From Kribbella caucasensis (GTDB taxonomy: Bacteria > Actinomycetota > Actinomycetes > Propionibacteriales > Kribbellaceae): DNA of 64,000 nucleotides. The notes beneath the pieces were generated by a model. That model made no database searches and was not told the origin of the DNA. It saw only the letters and a program-made list of their open reading frames with translations. The position numbers and the translations under genes were made by a program. Below, piece after piece: positions 51,047 through 59,841 of the stretch. Positions within the stretch are counted from its first letter, which is position 1; each line of letters starts with the position of its first letter. The stretch spans positions 62,001 to 126,000 of the forward strand of contig NZ_SNWQ01000015.1 of NCBI RefSeq assembly GCF_004361855.1, given 5' to 3'.

Positions 51047-51837
51047 CCGACACCGGCGGGTGTGCTGTCCCGGTGCACCCGCCGGCTGTCGAAGACCAGC
51101 AGCAACGGCACCGCCAGCGAGATCGCGATCAGGCCGTCCAGCCAGTAATGGTTCGCGGTCACCACGACCACCGCGAACGTGATCAGCGGATGCAGAATCC
51201 ACAACCAGCGCCAGCGTGATCGCGTGTACCGGATCAGGAACACCGCGATCATCAACGCCCAACCGACGTGCAGACTCGGCATCGCCGCGAACTGGTTCGC
51301 CACCCCGCTGTCCGTCGACGGCCCGTAGACCGACTGCCCGAAGATGACGCCGGTGTCGACCCAACCCGGCATCATCCGCGGCGGCGCGAGCGGGAACAGC
51401 GTGTGCCCGATCAACGCCAGCCCAGTCAGCGCTGCGAGCGCCCACCTTGCGTTCGCGTACTGCGCGGGCCGGCGGATCAGCAACCAGATCAGGACGAGCC
51501 CGGTCAACGGGAAGTGCACGAACGCGTAGTACCTGTTGGCCCACTGCACCAGACCGGGCGTGCGGAACGCGGCTCCTTGCACCTCGGCCTCACTCGGCAG
51601 CCCGATGCTGTGCTCGAACCGGATCAACTCATCGGCATGCGCGAAGGCCGAACCGGTGTGCTTGGCCGAGATGTACCGGCCGAGGTTGTAGACCCCGAAG
51701 AGGAACGCGAGCAATAGGATCTCGCGGATCACGCGGCGCGCCGTAGGTCGGGGTTGGTGGTGTTTGGTTCGCCGGGTCCGGAGCGGCGGCAGGTCCTCCA
51801 GCGGCCTGTTCACCGGCTCGAGAGTCACCTGCGCCAT
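50989..51837 (-). CDS. PAP2-family membrane phosphatase/inositolphosphotransferase-like
   Basis: 282 residues from ATG 51837, with GGAGG six bases upstream. Five or six membrane helices; catalytic motifs MPSLHVGWA near 180-188 and ANHYWLDG near 219-226 are those of the Aur1/Ipt1 branch of PAP2 enzymes, which act on lipid phosphates or inositol lipids. Its 3' end overlaps the convergent SulP-carbonic anhydrase gene by 58 bp. Confidence 0.85.
   Translation of the reverse strand: MAQVTLEPVNRPLEDLPPLRTRRTKHHQPRPTARRVIREILLLAFLFGVYNLGRYISAKHTGSAFAHADELIRFEHSIGLPSEAEVQGAAFRTPGLVQWANRYYAFVHFPLTGLVLIWLLIRRPAQYANARWALAALTGLALIGHTLFPLAPPRMMPGWVDTGVIFGQSVYGPSTDSGVANQFAAMPSLHVGWALMIAVFLIRYTRSRWRWLWILHPLITFAVVVVTANHYWLDGLIAISLAVPLLLVFDSRRVHRDSTPAGVGQRSARVVAVASSSSARTR
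51053..51085 (+). terminator. Terminator hairpin lying inside the convergent PAP2 gene
   Basis: ccggcgggtg (51053-51062) pairs perfectly with cacccgccgg (51076-51085), starting six bases after the SulP-carbonic anhydrase stop. The hairpin falls within the last 100 bases of the PAP2 coding region. Confidence 0.55.
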
Positions 51838-52124
51838 ATCGCCCCTCCGTCCCCAACCCGCACCCACCGGAAGCAAACCGAACGCTCGTTCGCGGAGCTT
51901 CCAGGGTTACTCCGGGCCTGCTCCGAAATCAAGAACGATCATTCGTTTTCCACTGTGATCCCCGCCGCATCGAGGCCGGATTCCCACTCTTCCAAATTAT
52001 CTCAATCTGCTGATATTTACGAAGAACATGAAGCAGATCACATCAAGGCGTAGCGCCGGCTGAACCAGGCGGCGGGCGGGCGCGGCCGAGCCGGGCGGCG
52101 GTGAGCTGGGCGGCCGGCGAGACG
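51838..52124. other. 287-bp intergenic region with an AT-rich stretch
   Basis: Upstream of the PAP2 gene and downstream of the S41 peptidase gene. The part at about 51925-52045 is clearly more AT-rich than the rest of the window (runs such as tccaaattatctcaatct and gatatttacgaagaac) and is the likely PAP2 promoter zone. No gene or hairpin of note is seen. Confidence 0.5.
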
Positions 52125-54119
52125 TCAGACGCTGATCCTTCTCGAAGCGACCAGTTCGGCGGCCGAGTAGCCGTCGGCGCGGAGGAGTTGGCCGGGACTG
52201 ACGTCGATGATCTCGATCGTCAGCGGATCGCCGGCCAGGTCTTCCGAGCTGATCGGGCGGTCGTCGAGGTAGAGGTCGACCCGATCCATACCGTCCACGT
52301 CCAGCTCGACCGTCAGCGTCGTACCGGACAACGAGGTGGACACGTCGAGCCGGCGTTGGGGCTTCGCGGCGAGCAGGGCACCCGCGGCGTTGAGGAGGTC
52401 CACGTTGCCGGACAGGAGGTCGTCGCGGGTCATCCGATGCAGGACATCCGGTTTGACGCCGAGGTCCTCGACCGGGGTGCCGGAAAGGTCGCCGACGCGG
52501 AGGGTACGGCGGATCGAGACGCGCAGGTTGGCGCCGTTCGGGAGTGCCTCGTACGGCGAGGTCTGGTCGGGCGGGGGTGGTTCGTTGAGCAGGGTGGCCA
52601 GGAGTCCGTGGGTCCAGACGTTCGCGCCGCCGGCCCCGGTGTTGTCGTCGACGCCGAGGATCGTGCCGATCTGGTGGTCCGCGAATCCGGCCGCGAAGAT
52701 GTCCGTCGCCGAGTAGCACCTTGCATCGGTGATCAGCACGACCGGTCCGTAGTACGTCTGCCCGATCGCGTTCGCGCCGTCCGCCGGTGTGATCGGCTTC
52801 GCCGCGGAGTACGCGGCACCGGTCTCGGTCGCCAGCTCGAGCGACTCGAGCCACGGGCTGAGGTCGATGCCGGCCGGGTTGTCCTTGTGCCGACGGCAGA
52901 TCCGCAGGTTGAGCGGCGTGCTGATGAACTGCACCGGCTCCGGTGAGATGTGCCGCGGCGTCATCGTCTGCAGGGTGAACTCGCTCGCGTAGATGTGCCC
53001 GCCGCCGTTGTCGCGTACGTCGACGATCAGGCCCTCTTCCGGCAACAGGCCGGTCAGGCGAACGAACTCGTCCCGGAACGCGATCGGGTTGGTCACGCTG
53101 AACGTGAAGATCCGCAGGTGCCCGAACGTCCCGGACGACGTACTGACCTGGCGCGCCCGGAAGACGCCGGGCATCGTCGTCGGCAGGTCGGCCGCACCCA
53201 CCGCGACGGGCGCGTCGAGAGCCGCCGAACTCTCACCGCCTTCCAGCTCGACGACATCGCGGACGTACAGCACCTTCTTGGCTCGCGCCTTCTCGTCGGC
53301 ATCGAGGTCGAGCCCCATCGACGCGGACACCTCGGTGATCGCGTCCAGGTCCGTCATCGGCGGGAGGTTGGTCGTCACCTTCCACTGTTCACGCAGCTCC
53401 TGGACCGTTCCGTCGAGACCCTGGTAGGTCAACGTCACCCAGTCCTCGTCCGGCGGCGACTGGATCACCAACGGCCGGAGCGTGAGCGATTCGAGTCCGC
53501 GGGCGAGGTTGGCGGCTTCGTTGCTGCCCGCGAACGCGGCACCGTTGAGCGCGACGGCCCGCGCGATCGGCGTACCGTTCCAGTGCGTCACCTCGACGCC
53601 GAGCCCGAACTGCGGGGCGGAGTACCCGGTGACGATCTGCGTGATCAGGTACTGGTCGGCGCCGGCGTCATGGCACTTCTCGATCATGAACGGCAGGAAC
53701 GCGATCTTCCCCGCGAACGGCACCGGCAGCAGGTAGTTCGTATGCAGATCCCGCACCGAATGGAAGATCGCCGACATCTGCCGATGAAAGAGCCACTCGT
53801 CCTCCATCGAGTCCGCGGTCTGCCGCTCCATCCGCGCACGCAACACCCGGAGCCGCTGCAGCGGATTGACGGCATGCATCGCGGCCTTCAGCGGCAGGTG
53901 CACATAGTTCTGTTCGAGCAGTAGGAGCGCCTGATCTACCAGGACTTTCCGCTGGTTGAGTGTCAGCGTGCCAGCGGACTCGAGGAACTGCGACAACGGT
54001 ACGGCCGCCGCCTGTTCGGCCTTCTTGGCTTCTGTGGCCTTCTTGGCCGACGCGCTCTTCGCCTTACGTGGCAGGGTCTTGCCGGTCCTCGATGCAACGG
54101 TCTTACGTGCCTGCGCCAT
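52125..54119 (-). CDS. S41 family peptidase, apparently cytoplasmic
   Basis: 664 residues. The S41 (C-terminal processing protease) core shows VDVRDNGGGHIYASE near 366-380 and the nucleophile region ARCYSATDIFAAGFADH near 465-481, with Ser in YSAT. The N-terminal 40 residues are Lys/Ala-rich with no signal peptide, so the protein is probably intracellular or exported by another way. A PDZ domain is not obvious. It is flanked by a divergent SGNH hydrolase gene. Confidence 0.82.
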   Translation of the reverse strand: MAQARKTVASRTGKTLPRKAKSASAKKATEAKKAEQAAAVPLSQFLESAGTLTLNQRKVLVDQALLLLEQNYVHLPLKAAMHAVNPLQRLRVLRARMERQTADSMEDEWLFHRQMSAIFHSVRDLHTNYLLPVPFAGKIAFLPFMIEKCHDAGADQYLITQIVTGYSAPQFGLGVEVTHWNGTPIARAVALNGAAFAGSNEAANLARGLESLTLRPLVIQSPPDEDWVTLTYQGLDGTVQELREQWKVTTNLPPMTDLDAITEVSASMGLDLDADEKARAKKVLYVRDVVELEGGESSAALDAPVAVGAADLPTTMPGVFRARQVSTSSGTFGHLRIFTFSVTNPIAFRDEFVRLTGLLPEEGLIVDVRDNGGGHIYASEFTLQTMTPRHISPEPVQFISTPLNLRICRRHKDNPAGIDLSPWLESLELATETGAAYSAAKPITPADGANAIGQTYYGPVVLITDARCYSATDIFAAGFADHQIGTILGVDDNTGAGGANVWTHGLLATLLNEPPPPDQTSPYEALPNGANLRVSIRRTLRVGDLSGTPVEDLGVKPDVLHRMTRDDLLSGNVDLLNAAGALLAAKPQRRLDVSTSLSGTTLTVELDVDGMDRVDLYLDDRPISSEDLAGDPLTIEIIDVSPGQLLRADGYSAAELVASRRISV

Positions 54120-54221
54120 GCCATCCCCCTAAAGGCAGCCCCTCCCCTGGGCCGCAGTCACCCCACCGTCCCGCCCTCGTCAGCCGAAGTCAACGACGTA
54201 CGGCACTAGTACTGTCGTCGG

Positions 54222-54860
54222 GTGCGGATTCTCTTCATAGGCAACAGCTTTACCTCGCGGAACAACTTGCCGGGGCTGCTCGCTCGGCTCGCGAAGGAGC
54301 GAGGTGTCGACGTCGAGCACCGGCTGATCTCGGCGGGTGGTGCGTCGCTTCGGCAGCACCTCAACGCGGGGACGGCGCTCGCGGCTCTTGGCGACGGCGG
54401 TTATGACACCGTCGTCCTGCAGGAGCAGAGCACGTTGCCCGTGAAGAATCCCGGGCGGATGCACGACAGCGTGCGGGATTTTCATGCCGCGATCGACGCC
54501 GCTGGGGCCCGGACCGCGTTGTACCTGACGTGGGCTCGACGGAATGCGCCCGAGACGCAGCAGGCGCTCACCACGGCGTACGCGGGCATAGCTGCCGAGA
54601 TCGGCGCCACGCTCGTTCCGGTCGGCATTGTGTGGGAGCGCTTCCTCGGCAAGTACGAGCACCCGCTTCTGCACGACGCCGACAACAGTCATCCCGCTCT
54701 GGCCGGCAGCTACCTCGCCGCGTGCGTGTTCCTCATCGCCTTGCTCGATGAGAACCCGGTCGGCCTGGACATCCCGGTGAAGGGCCTCGACGCGGACACG
54801 GCCGCGCTGCTTCGCCAGGCCGCGTGGGAGATCTGCGAAGACCTGGCCGAGGGGCGGTAG
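54222..54860 (+). CDS. SGNH/GDSL-type hydrolase
   Basis: 212 residues from GTG 54222. Block I is GNSFT with nucleophile Ser9 (IGNSF), and DNSHPALAGSYLAA near 154-167 provides the Asp/His pair. These enzymes cleave esters of lipids or carbohydrates. No signal peptide, so it is probably cytoplasmic. It lies 39 bp before an M50-like protease gene on the same strand. Confidence 0.85.
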   Translation: MRILFIGNSFTSRNNLPGLLARLAKERGVDVEHRLISAGGASLRQHLNAGTALAALGDGGYDTVVLQEQSTLPVKNPGRMHDSVRDFHAAIDAAGARTALYLTWARRNAPETQQALTTAYAGIAAEIGATLVPVGIVWERFLGKYEHPLLHDADNSHPALAGSYLAACVFLIALLDENPVGLDIPVKGLDADTAALLRQAAWEICEDLAEGR

Positions 54861-54899
54861 ACCGGCGCCGGTCAACCACCGGCCTGCAAGGATGTCGAG

Positions 54900-55604
54900 G
54901 TGAACGAAGTCTGGGACAGCATCACCACCGCGCAGCCGGATCCGTCGTGGAAGGTCGTCGTGGCGACGGCCGCGATCGCATTCCTGCTGATCGCGTGGCG
55001 GCCGGCCTGGCGGCATACCCGGCAGGTCGTGACGATCGCGCACGAGGGCGCGCACGGGCTGATCGCGTTACTGGCGGGGCGGCAGCTGGCTGGGATCCGG
55101 CTGCACTCGGACACGTCCGGCGTCACGGTGTCGCGTGGGAAGCCGACAGGTTTCGGGATGATCGCGGTGTTGCTCGCGGGGTATCCGGGGCCGGCGTTGT
55201 TCGGGCTCGGTGCGGCCGTCGTACTCGGTCAGGGGTACGCCGTTGCGCTGCTCTGGGGACTGCTCGTCGCCCTGCTGATCCTGTTGCTCCAGATCAGGAA
55301 CCTCTTCGGTCTCTGGTCGGTGGTTGCCTTCGGCACCATCGTGTTCGTGGTGTCCTGGTGGGGTTCGGCGGCGGTGCAGTCGGCGTTCGCGTATCTGCTC
55401 ACCTGGTTCCTGTTGCTGGCCGCACCGCGGGCCGTCGTCGAATTGCAGTCGTCCCGACGAGGTGGAGCCGGCCGGAGTTCCGACGCGGATCAGCTTCGGC
55501 GGCTGACCAGCGTACCGGCTCTGCTCTGGGTCGGCGTCTTCGGTCTCGTCACCCTCGCCTGCCTCGCGCTCGGCGTCGTGTGGTCAGGCGTGCTGTCGAG
55601 CTAG
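54900..55604 (+). CDS. M50-like membrane metalloprotease
   Basis: 234 residues from GTG 54900 (AAGGA about seven bases upstream). HEGAH at 48-52 is the zinc-binding HExxH, set next to a membrane helix; five or six helices in all. The family (peptidase M50B-like) is typical of Actinobacteria and has unknown substrates. The second M50 motif (NxxPxPxLDG) is not evident; GYPGPALFG near 98-106 may stand in its place. It may share a transcript with the SGNH hydrolase. Confidence 0.75.
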   Translation: MNEVWDSITTAQPDPSWKVVVATAAIAFLLIAWRPAWRHTRQVVTIAHEGAHGLIALLAGRQLAGIRLHSDTSGVTVSRGKPTGFGMIAVLLAGYPGPALFGLGAAVVLGQGYAVALLWGLLVALLILLLQIRNLFGLWSVVAFGTIVFVVSWWGSAAVQSAFAYLLTWFLLLAAPRAVVELQSSRRGGAGRSSDADQLRRLTSVPALLWVGVFGLVTLACLALGVVWSGVLSS

Positions 55605-55612
55605 TGCGGGCA

Positions 55613-56359
55613 CTACGCCGGTGGCGGCAGCGTCACGCCGAAACCGGTGACCGCGAGACGGAGCAGGACTTGGCCCGGCCGGAGCAGGTCGGCGATCTTC
55701 GCGGCGCTCAGCAGCTCCAGCTCTGCCAAGCGTTTCGCATAGACGACCGGGCCGTCCATGCGGGCCTTTTGCAGTTCGACGGTGTTGTGCCAGACCTTCT
55801 GCCGGGCCTCACGGAGGAACCGCTGGGAGGACAGGCGGTTGAGCGGGGTCAGGACGGTGTCGAGCAGGTTGCGCGGGCCCGACACGGCGAGTTCGTCGTC
55901 CTCGGCACCGACCCGCTCGGCCAGTACGCCGTCGATCCGCTCGTGATCGCGGCGACGGCGATCCATCAGGAACGGGTCGGCGAAGTCGTCGTCGCTGACC
56001 ACGGCGAGCAGCGCTTGCGGCAGGTCGTAATTCACGTGCGCATTGATGCCGAGCAGTACATGCCTGAGTGCAGGTACGTCCGGCGGCGCGTCGAAGGACA
56101 ATCGCCACGGGCGGGACGGCGTACCTCCCTCGAGGTCGGCATCATGAGCCCGCAGGTAGAGCTCGGCGAACTCCACGTCCCACTGCTCGACCCACGCCGG
56201 GTCCTCGAAGCGGGCCTGATCGATAGCGTCGCCGACCGCCTGCGTCGTCCGCAGGTAGGTGCCGAGGAAGATCCGGCGGTGGTCGAGCTCAGGCGGCAGG
56301 TCGTCCAGCCGCTGCCGCATCCGCGCGACGACGTCGGCCACCGGACTACCATCGTTCAT
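55613..56359 (-). CDS. DUF5995 family protein
   Basis: 248 residues, helical. Conserved-looking segments are RRIFLGTYLRTTQAVGDAI near 29-47, LLGINAHVNYDLPQAL near 103-118, and VWHNTVELQKAR near 192-203. The family occurs widely in Actinobacteria and has no known function; the HxN and His positions hint at metal binding. It diverges by 24 bp from the next gene and is convergent with the M50-like gene (8 bp apart). Confidence 0.7.
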   Translation of the reverse strand: MNDGSPVADVVARMRQRLDDLPPELDHRRIFLGTYLRTTQAVGDAIDQARFEDPAWVEQWDVEFAELYLRAHDADLEGGTPSRPWRLSFDAPPDVPALRHVLLGINAHVNYDLPQALLAVVSDDDFADPFLMDRRRRDHERIDGVLAERVGAEDDELAVSGPRNLLDTVLTPLNRLSSQRFLREARQKVWHNTVELQKARMDGPVVYAKRLAELELLSAAKIADLLRPGQVLLRLAVTGFGVTLPPPA

Positions 56360-56383
56360 TGGATCTCCTCAGCGGGAGGGATC

Positions 56384-56974
56384 ATGCGTACCACCAGGTC
56401 AGGACCACTGTCCTTCGACCCGGTCGTCGTCGGCAACCGGGAGACGGACGCCTGGGCCGCCTACTACCGGCACGATTGGCGGGACTTCCTCGTCGCCGCG
56501 GTCGGTATGGTCTCCGCCGGATTCGGGATGCCGCCGCATCGGACACTGGTCGGAGCGTGGTACATACTGCGCGCCAACCAGCTGTGGGCGCCCTACCCGG
56601 ACAACCAGCCGGACGCCGCCTGTGCGTACATGCGCCGATTCTACGAGCTCGTCGTACTGTCCGGCGGCCTGATCCTCGACCCGGCGCGGGCTGCTCGCCT
56701 GGAGGTCGAGTGGTGGCGAGTTCACCGGGCGCACCAGCACGAGGAGGATGTCACCGAGGAACAGCTCGAGACGGCCCTGCTCGACCTCTACGCCTACGTG
56801 TACGACGCCGACCGGGAGGCGGTCCGCCCGGCAGCACGCAAGCGGATCGAGGCGATGGACCTGTCCGACCGCTGGGTACGGGCAGGGTGTGATCGCGACG
56901 ACCCGCTGCTGGCGGAGGAGCGGCGCGCGCTGGTCGCGTCGTACGCCGCTCTCCGCATCGCTGTCGAACGTTAG
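56384..56974 (+). CDS. Conserved-looking hypothetical protein
   Basis: 196 residues from ATG 56384, with GGGAGGG just upstream. Soluble, mostly helical, with WAAYYRHDWRDFLVAAVGMV near 24-43 and WWRVHRAHQHEE near 109-120. I do not recognise the family. The close divergence from the DUF5995 gene (24 bp between starts) suggests shared control. Confidence 0.65.
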   Translation: MRTTRSGPLSFDPVVVGNRETDAWAAYYRHDWRDFLVAAVGMVSAGFGMPPHRTLVGAWYILRANQLWAPYPDNQPDAACAYMRRFYELVVLSGGLILDPARAARLEVEWWRVHRAHQHEEDVTEEQLETALLDLYAYVYDADREAVRPAARKRIEAMDLSDRWVRAGCDRDDPLLAEERRALVASYAALRIAVER

Positions 56975-57032
56975 TGCTTCACGAGCTGACCCGAGACCGG
57001 GTCGAGGTAGAGCTCCTTGTTCTCATCGCTCT

Positions 57033-58064
57033 CTACCCGCGGCCGCCGGCGATCGGGCGGTCTCGCTGGGCCACGCCGGGGCCGCCGTACGGGTAATCCG
57101 CGGCGCCTGGATCGCTGGCCTCGTCGAGCTCGGCGCGCTCCTCGGCGGTGAGGTGCAGGTCGGCGGCGGCGAGGTTGTCGTCGAGCTGGGTCATGGTCCG
57201 CGCGCCCAGGATCACCGAGGTCACGGCCGGCCGATCGACCAACCAGGCCAGCGCGATCTGGGCCATTGAGATCCCGCGCTCCTCGGCGATCCGGCGTACC
57301 GTCTCGACCACCGCGCGGACCCGCTCGTTCTGGTTGCGGCGGGCCCAGGCCTCGACACCGCGGTCCGGGTTCTCCCCCAGCCGGGTCGCACCGGTCGGCG
57401 CCTCGTCGAAGGAGTACTTACCGGTCAGCCAGCCGCCACCCAGCGGCGACCACGGCAGCAGGCCGAGCCCATTCTCCTGGGCCGCCGGGATGATCTCCCA
57501 CTCGATCTCGCGGACCAGCAGGTTGTACTGCGGCTGCAGGGTGACCAGCGGCGACCACCCGCGCCGGTCGATCAAGTCGCATGCCTTCTGCAGCTGCCAA
57601 CCGGTGAAGTTGGACAACCCGCCGTACGCGATCTTGCCGGCCCGTACGGCGTCCTCGAGGAAGCTGAGCGATTCCTGGAGCGGCGTGATCGGGTCCCACG
57701 AGTGCAACTGGTAGAGGTCGACCTGGTCCACCCCGAGCCGCTGGAGCGACGCGTCGAGCGCACGACGGAGGTGCCGGCGGGACGTGCCGACGTCGTTCTG
57801 CCCGTCGCCGGTCGGGAACCGTCCCTTCGTCGCCAGGACGACGTTCTCGCGGGCCGAACTCTTCGCCAGCCAGCTGCCGACGATCTCCTCGGACGCGCCG
57901 GCCGTGTACACGTCCGCGGTGTCGATCAACGTGCCGCCGGCGTCGACGTAACTGTCGAGTTGCTCGTGCGCGCCGGCCTCGTCGGTCTCGTTGCCGAACG
58001 TCATGGTGCCCAGCGCATAGGTGGAGACGACAGTGCCGCTGGCGCCCAGGGTGCGGTATTCCAC
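57033..58064 (-). CDS. Aldo/keto reductase
   Basis: 343 residues. The full tetrad is present: Asp48 and Tyr53 in LIDTADVYTAGASEE, Lys80 in LATKGR, His121 in LYQLHSWD. It belongs to the YajO/Kvbeta-like branch that reduces carbonyls with NADPH. Normal length for the family. It is divergent from a DinB-family gene and ends 58 bp from the preceding gene. Confidence 0.92.
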   Translation of the reverse strand: MEYRTLGASGTVVSTYALGTMTFGNETDEAGAHEQLDSYVDAGGTLIDTADVYTAGASEEIVGSWLAKSSARENVVLATKGRFPTGDGQNDVGTSRRHLRRALDASLQRLGVDQVDLYQLHSWDPITPLQESLSFLEDAVRAGKIAYGGLSNFTGWQLQKACDLIDRRGWSPLVTLQPQYNLLVREIEWEIIPAAQENGLGLLPWSPLGGGWLTGKYSFDEAPTGATRLGENPDRGVEAWARRNQNERVRAVVETVRRIAEERGISMAQIALAWLVDRPAVTSVILGARTMTQLDDNLAAADLHLTAEERAELDEASDPGAADYPYGGPGVAQRDRPIAGGRG

Positions 58065-58180
58065 AGCTGCTCCTTCAGGTCTGGTTGCTCCTCACCCTAG
58101 TGGCCTGGAATTCGGCGGCTCCGGAAACTGTCCGGGCGTGGGGTTACTGTGACGATCGTCCGCGTGATGAAGGGAAAGTG

Positions 58181-58681
58181 ATGAACACCAGCGAACTGCT
58201 GACAGATGCTTTCGGCCGGGTCCTGGAGGAGGTGCAGGGGGCCGTCGACGGGCTTGGCGATGAGGCGCTGAGCACCCGCCCGGACGGCGTCGGCAACTCG
58301 ATCGCCTGGCTGATCTGGCACCTGACCCGGATCCAGGACGACCACCTGGCCGATGCGGGCGGATATGAGCAGGTGTACGTCGCCGACGGCTGGCATGAGC
58401 GGCTGGGGCTGCCGTTCGACCCGGCCGACACCGGCTACGGACACAGCTCGGCCGACGTGGCCGCGGTCAGGCTCTCGGCGGAACAGGTGACCGGGTACTA
58501 CGAGGCCGTGCACGCGCGGACCCTGGAGTACATCAAGGAGCTGACCGACGCCGAGCTGGACCGGATCGTGGATCGCCGGTGGAACCCGCCGGTCAGCCTC
58601 GGGGTGCGGCTGATCAGCGTGATCTCCGACGATCTGCAGCACGTCGGTCAGGCGGCGTACGTGAGGGGGCTGATCAGCTGA
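58181..58681 (+). CDS. DinB/DUF664 family protein
   Basis: 166 residues from ATG 58181 (GAAGGGAAAG upstream). Four-helix DinB fold with likely metal ligands His47 (WLIWHLTR) and His154 (DDLQHVGQAAY). Such proteins include thiol-dependent (mycothiol or bacillithiol) transferases. The last eight bases overlap the convergent lipoprotein gene. Confidence 0.82.
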   Translation: MNTSELLTDAFGRVLEEVQGAVDGLGDEALSTRPDGVGNSIAWLIWHLTRIQDDHLADAGGYEQVYVADGWHERLGLPFDPADTGYGHSSADVAAVRLSAEQVTGYYEAVHARTLEYIKELTDAELDRIVDRRWNPPVSLGVRLISVISDDLQHVGQAAYVRGLIS

Positions 58682-59813
58682 GGTCCGTCTTCCAGAGCGC
58701 GGCCGGCCCGTCGGCGGGGCCCGCCACGAGATAGAGCGTGCGGCCGATCAGCCTGGCGTCCTTCACGGTGCCCGCCGGGCCGGTCGAGTCCCGCACGGTC
58801 CAGGGGCCGCCGTCCTGGCCGCTGACCACTTTCACGTGATTGCCATCGGCAACGATCTGGATCAGTTGTCCGTTGTCGTCGATCGGCGGGGGCAGCTTGT
58901 CCTTGTCGCCGATGGTGATGTCCGGGACGTTTCTGAGCCGCTTGGCGGCTCCGTCGAGCTGCCAGATCGCGAGTTTGCCGTCGGCATAGCCGGAGACAGT
59001 GCAGCGCGTCGCGGCGCAGGCGGCGGTGACGCCCTGGCTGCGGTTGCCCGGTTCGGGGAGCGCGACCCGGTTCCAGCCCTGGTTGAGGTCGGTGGACTGC
59101 CAGACGGCGGCTTCCTGCTGGACCACGTTCGGGGCCAGCCGTACCTGCGACCCGGTCTGCACGATCGCCTTGCCCGACGTCGTTCCGAAGCTGGGTCCGA
59201 CCAGCAACGACGGCGTACTGCTGAGCGCGGTGCCGGCCGAGTCCTGCCGGGTCCACTTGGTGCCGGTCGCGTCGGTCGGCAACCAGACGGCCGCGTCCAG
59301 GCCCGAGGTCGAGCTCCCCCACGAGCCGAGCAACGCCTGCCCGGTCGGGGTGATCACCGCGGAGTACAGGGCTCCTGCGGTCTGCCCGCCGAAGGTGTTG
59401 AACTCCTGCGGATGCTCGGTCAGCGCGGTCGTCGTCGTACCGGTCCAGACGGTCCACCGGGTGTTCGAGTGCGCGCCACCCGCGGCTCCCCCGAGTGCGA
59501 CCAGCCGGCGTCCGTCGTACGCGATCGAGTACCAGATCGCCTCGAACGCGTACGGGCTCTTCGCCGCGACCTTGATCTCCTGCTGCCGTTCCCCGTCGAG
59601 CAACAGCAGCCGCGGCACCACCTTCGCGCTCCGATCGCGCATCCCGACCAGCAGTTGCTCGCCACTTCCCGAAAGCACCACGGGCTCGGCCGGCAGCTCG
59701 ACCTTCGTCCACGCCACCGGTTCGGGCGCGGCGGCCTTGTCCTCGCTGCAGCCACCGACCACCAACGCCGTGACCACCAGCGCTGCGACGCTCCCCATCC
59801 ATCTGTTGCGCAT
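58674..59813 (-). CDS. Putative lipoprotein with beta-propeller-like repeats
   Basis: 379 residues from ATG 59813. The signal ends with the lipobox LVVGGC (Cys22), so it should be lipid-anchored outside the membrane. The rest is beta-rich with repeating W and GT/GS turns (WTVWTGTTTTAL, AAVWLPTD, AAVWQSTDLNQGWN), suggesting a propeller of sialidase/BNR style. No catalytic motif is seen. It lies 28 bp after the exonuclease III gene on the same strand. Confidence 0.75.
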   Translation of the reverse strand: MRNRWMGSVAALVVTALVVGGCSEDKAAAPEPVAWTKVELPAEPVVLSGSGEQLLVGMRDRSAKVVPRLLLLDGERQQEIKVAAKSPYAFEAIWYSIAYDGRRLVALGGAAGGAHSNTRWTVWTGTTTTALTEHPQEFNTFGGQTAGALYSAVITPTGQALLGSWGSSTSGLDAAVWLPTDATGTKWTRQDSAGTALSSTPSLLVGPSFGTTSGKAIVQTGSQVRLAPNVVQQEAAVWQSTDLNQGWNRVALPEPGNRSQGVTAACAATRCTVSGYADGKLAIWQLDGAAKRLRNVPDITIGDKDKLPPPIDDNGQLIQIVADGNHVKVVSGQDGGPWTVRDSTGPAGTVKDARLIGRTLYLVAGPADGPAALWKTDLS

Positions 59814-59841
59814 GCGGCAGCTTGACATCCGGCGGGTTCGC

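Noticed and set aside
51997..52854. Arg/Pro-rich minus-strand frame overlapping the S41 peptidase gene
   Set aside because: Same strand but another frame as the peptidase with its catalytic motifs; no similarity to any family.
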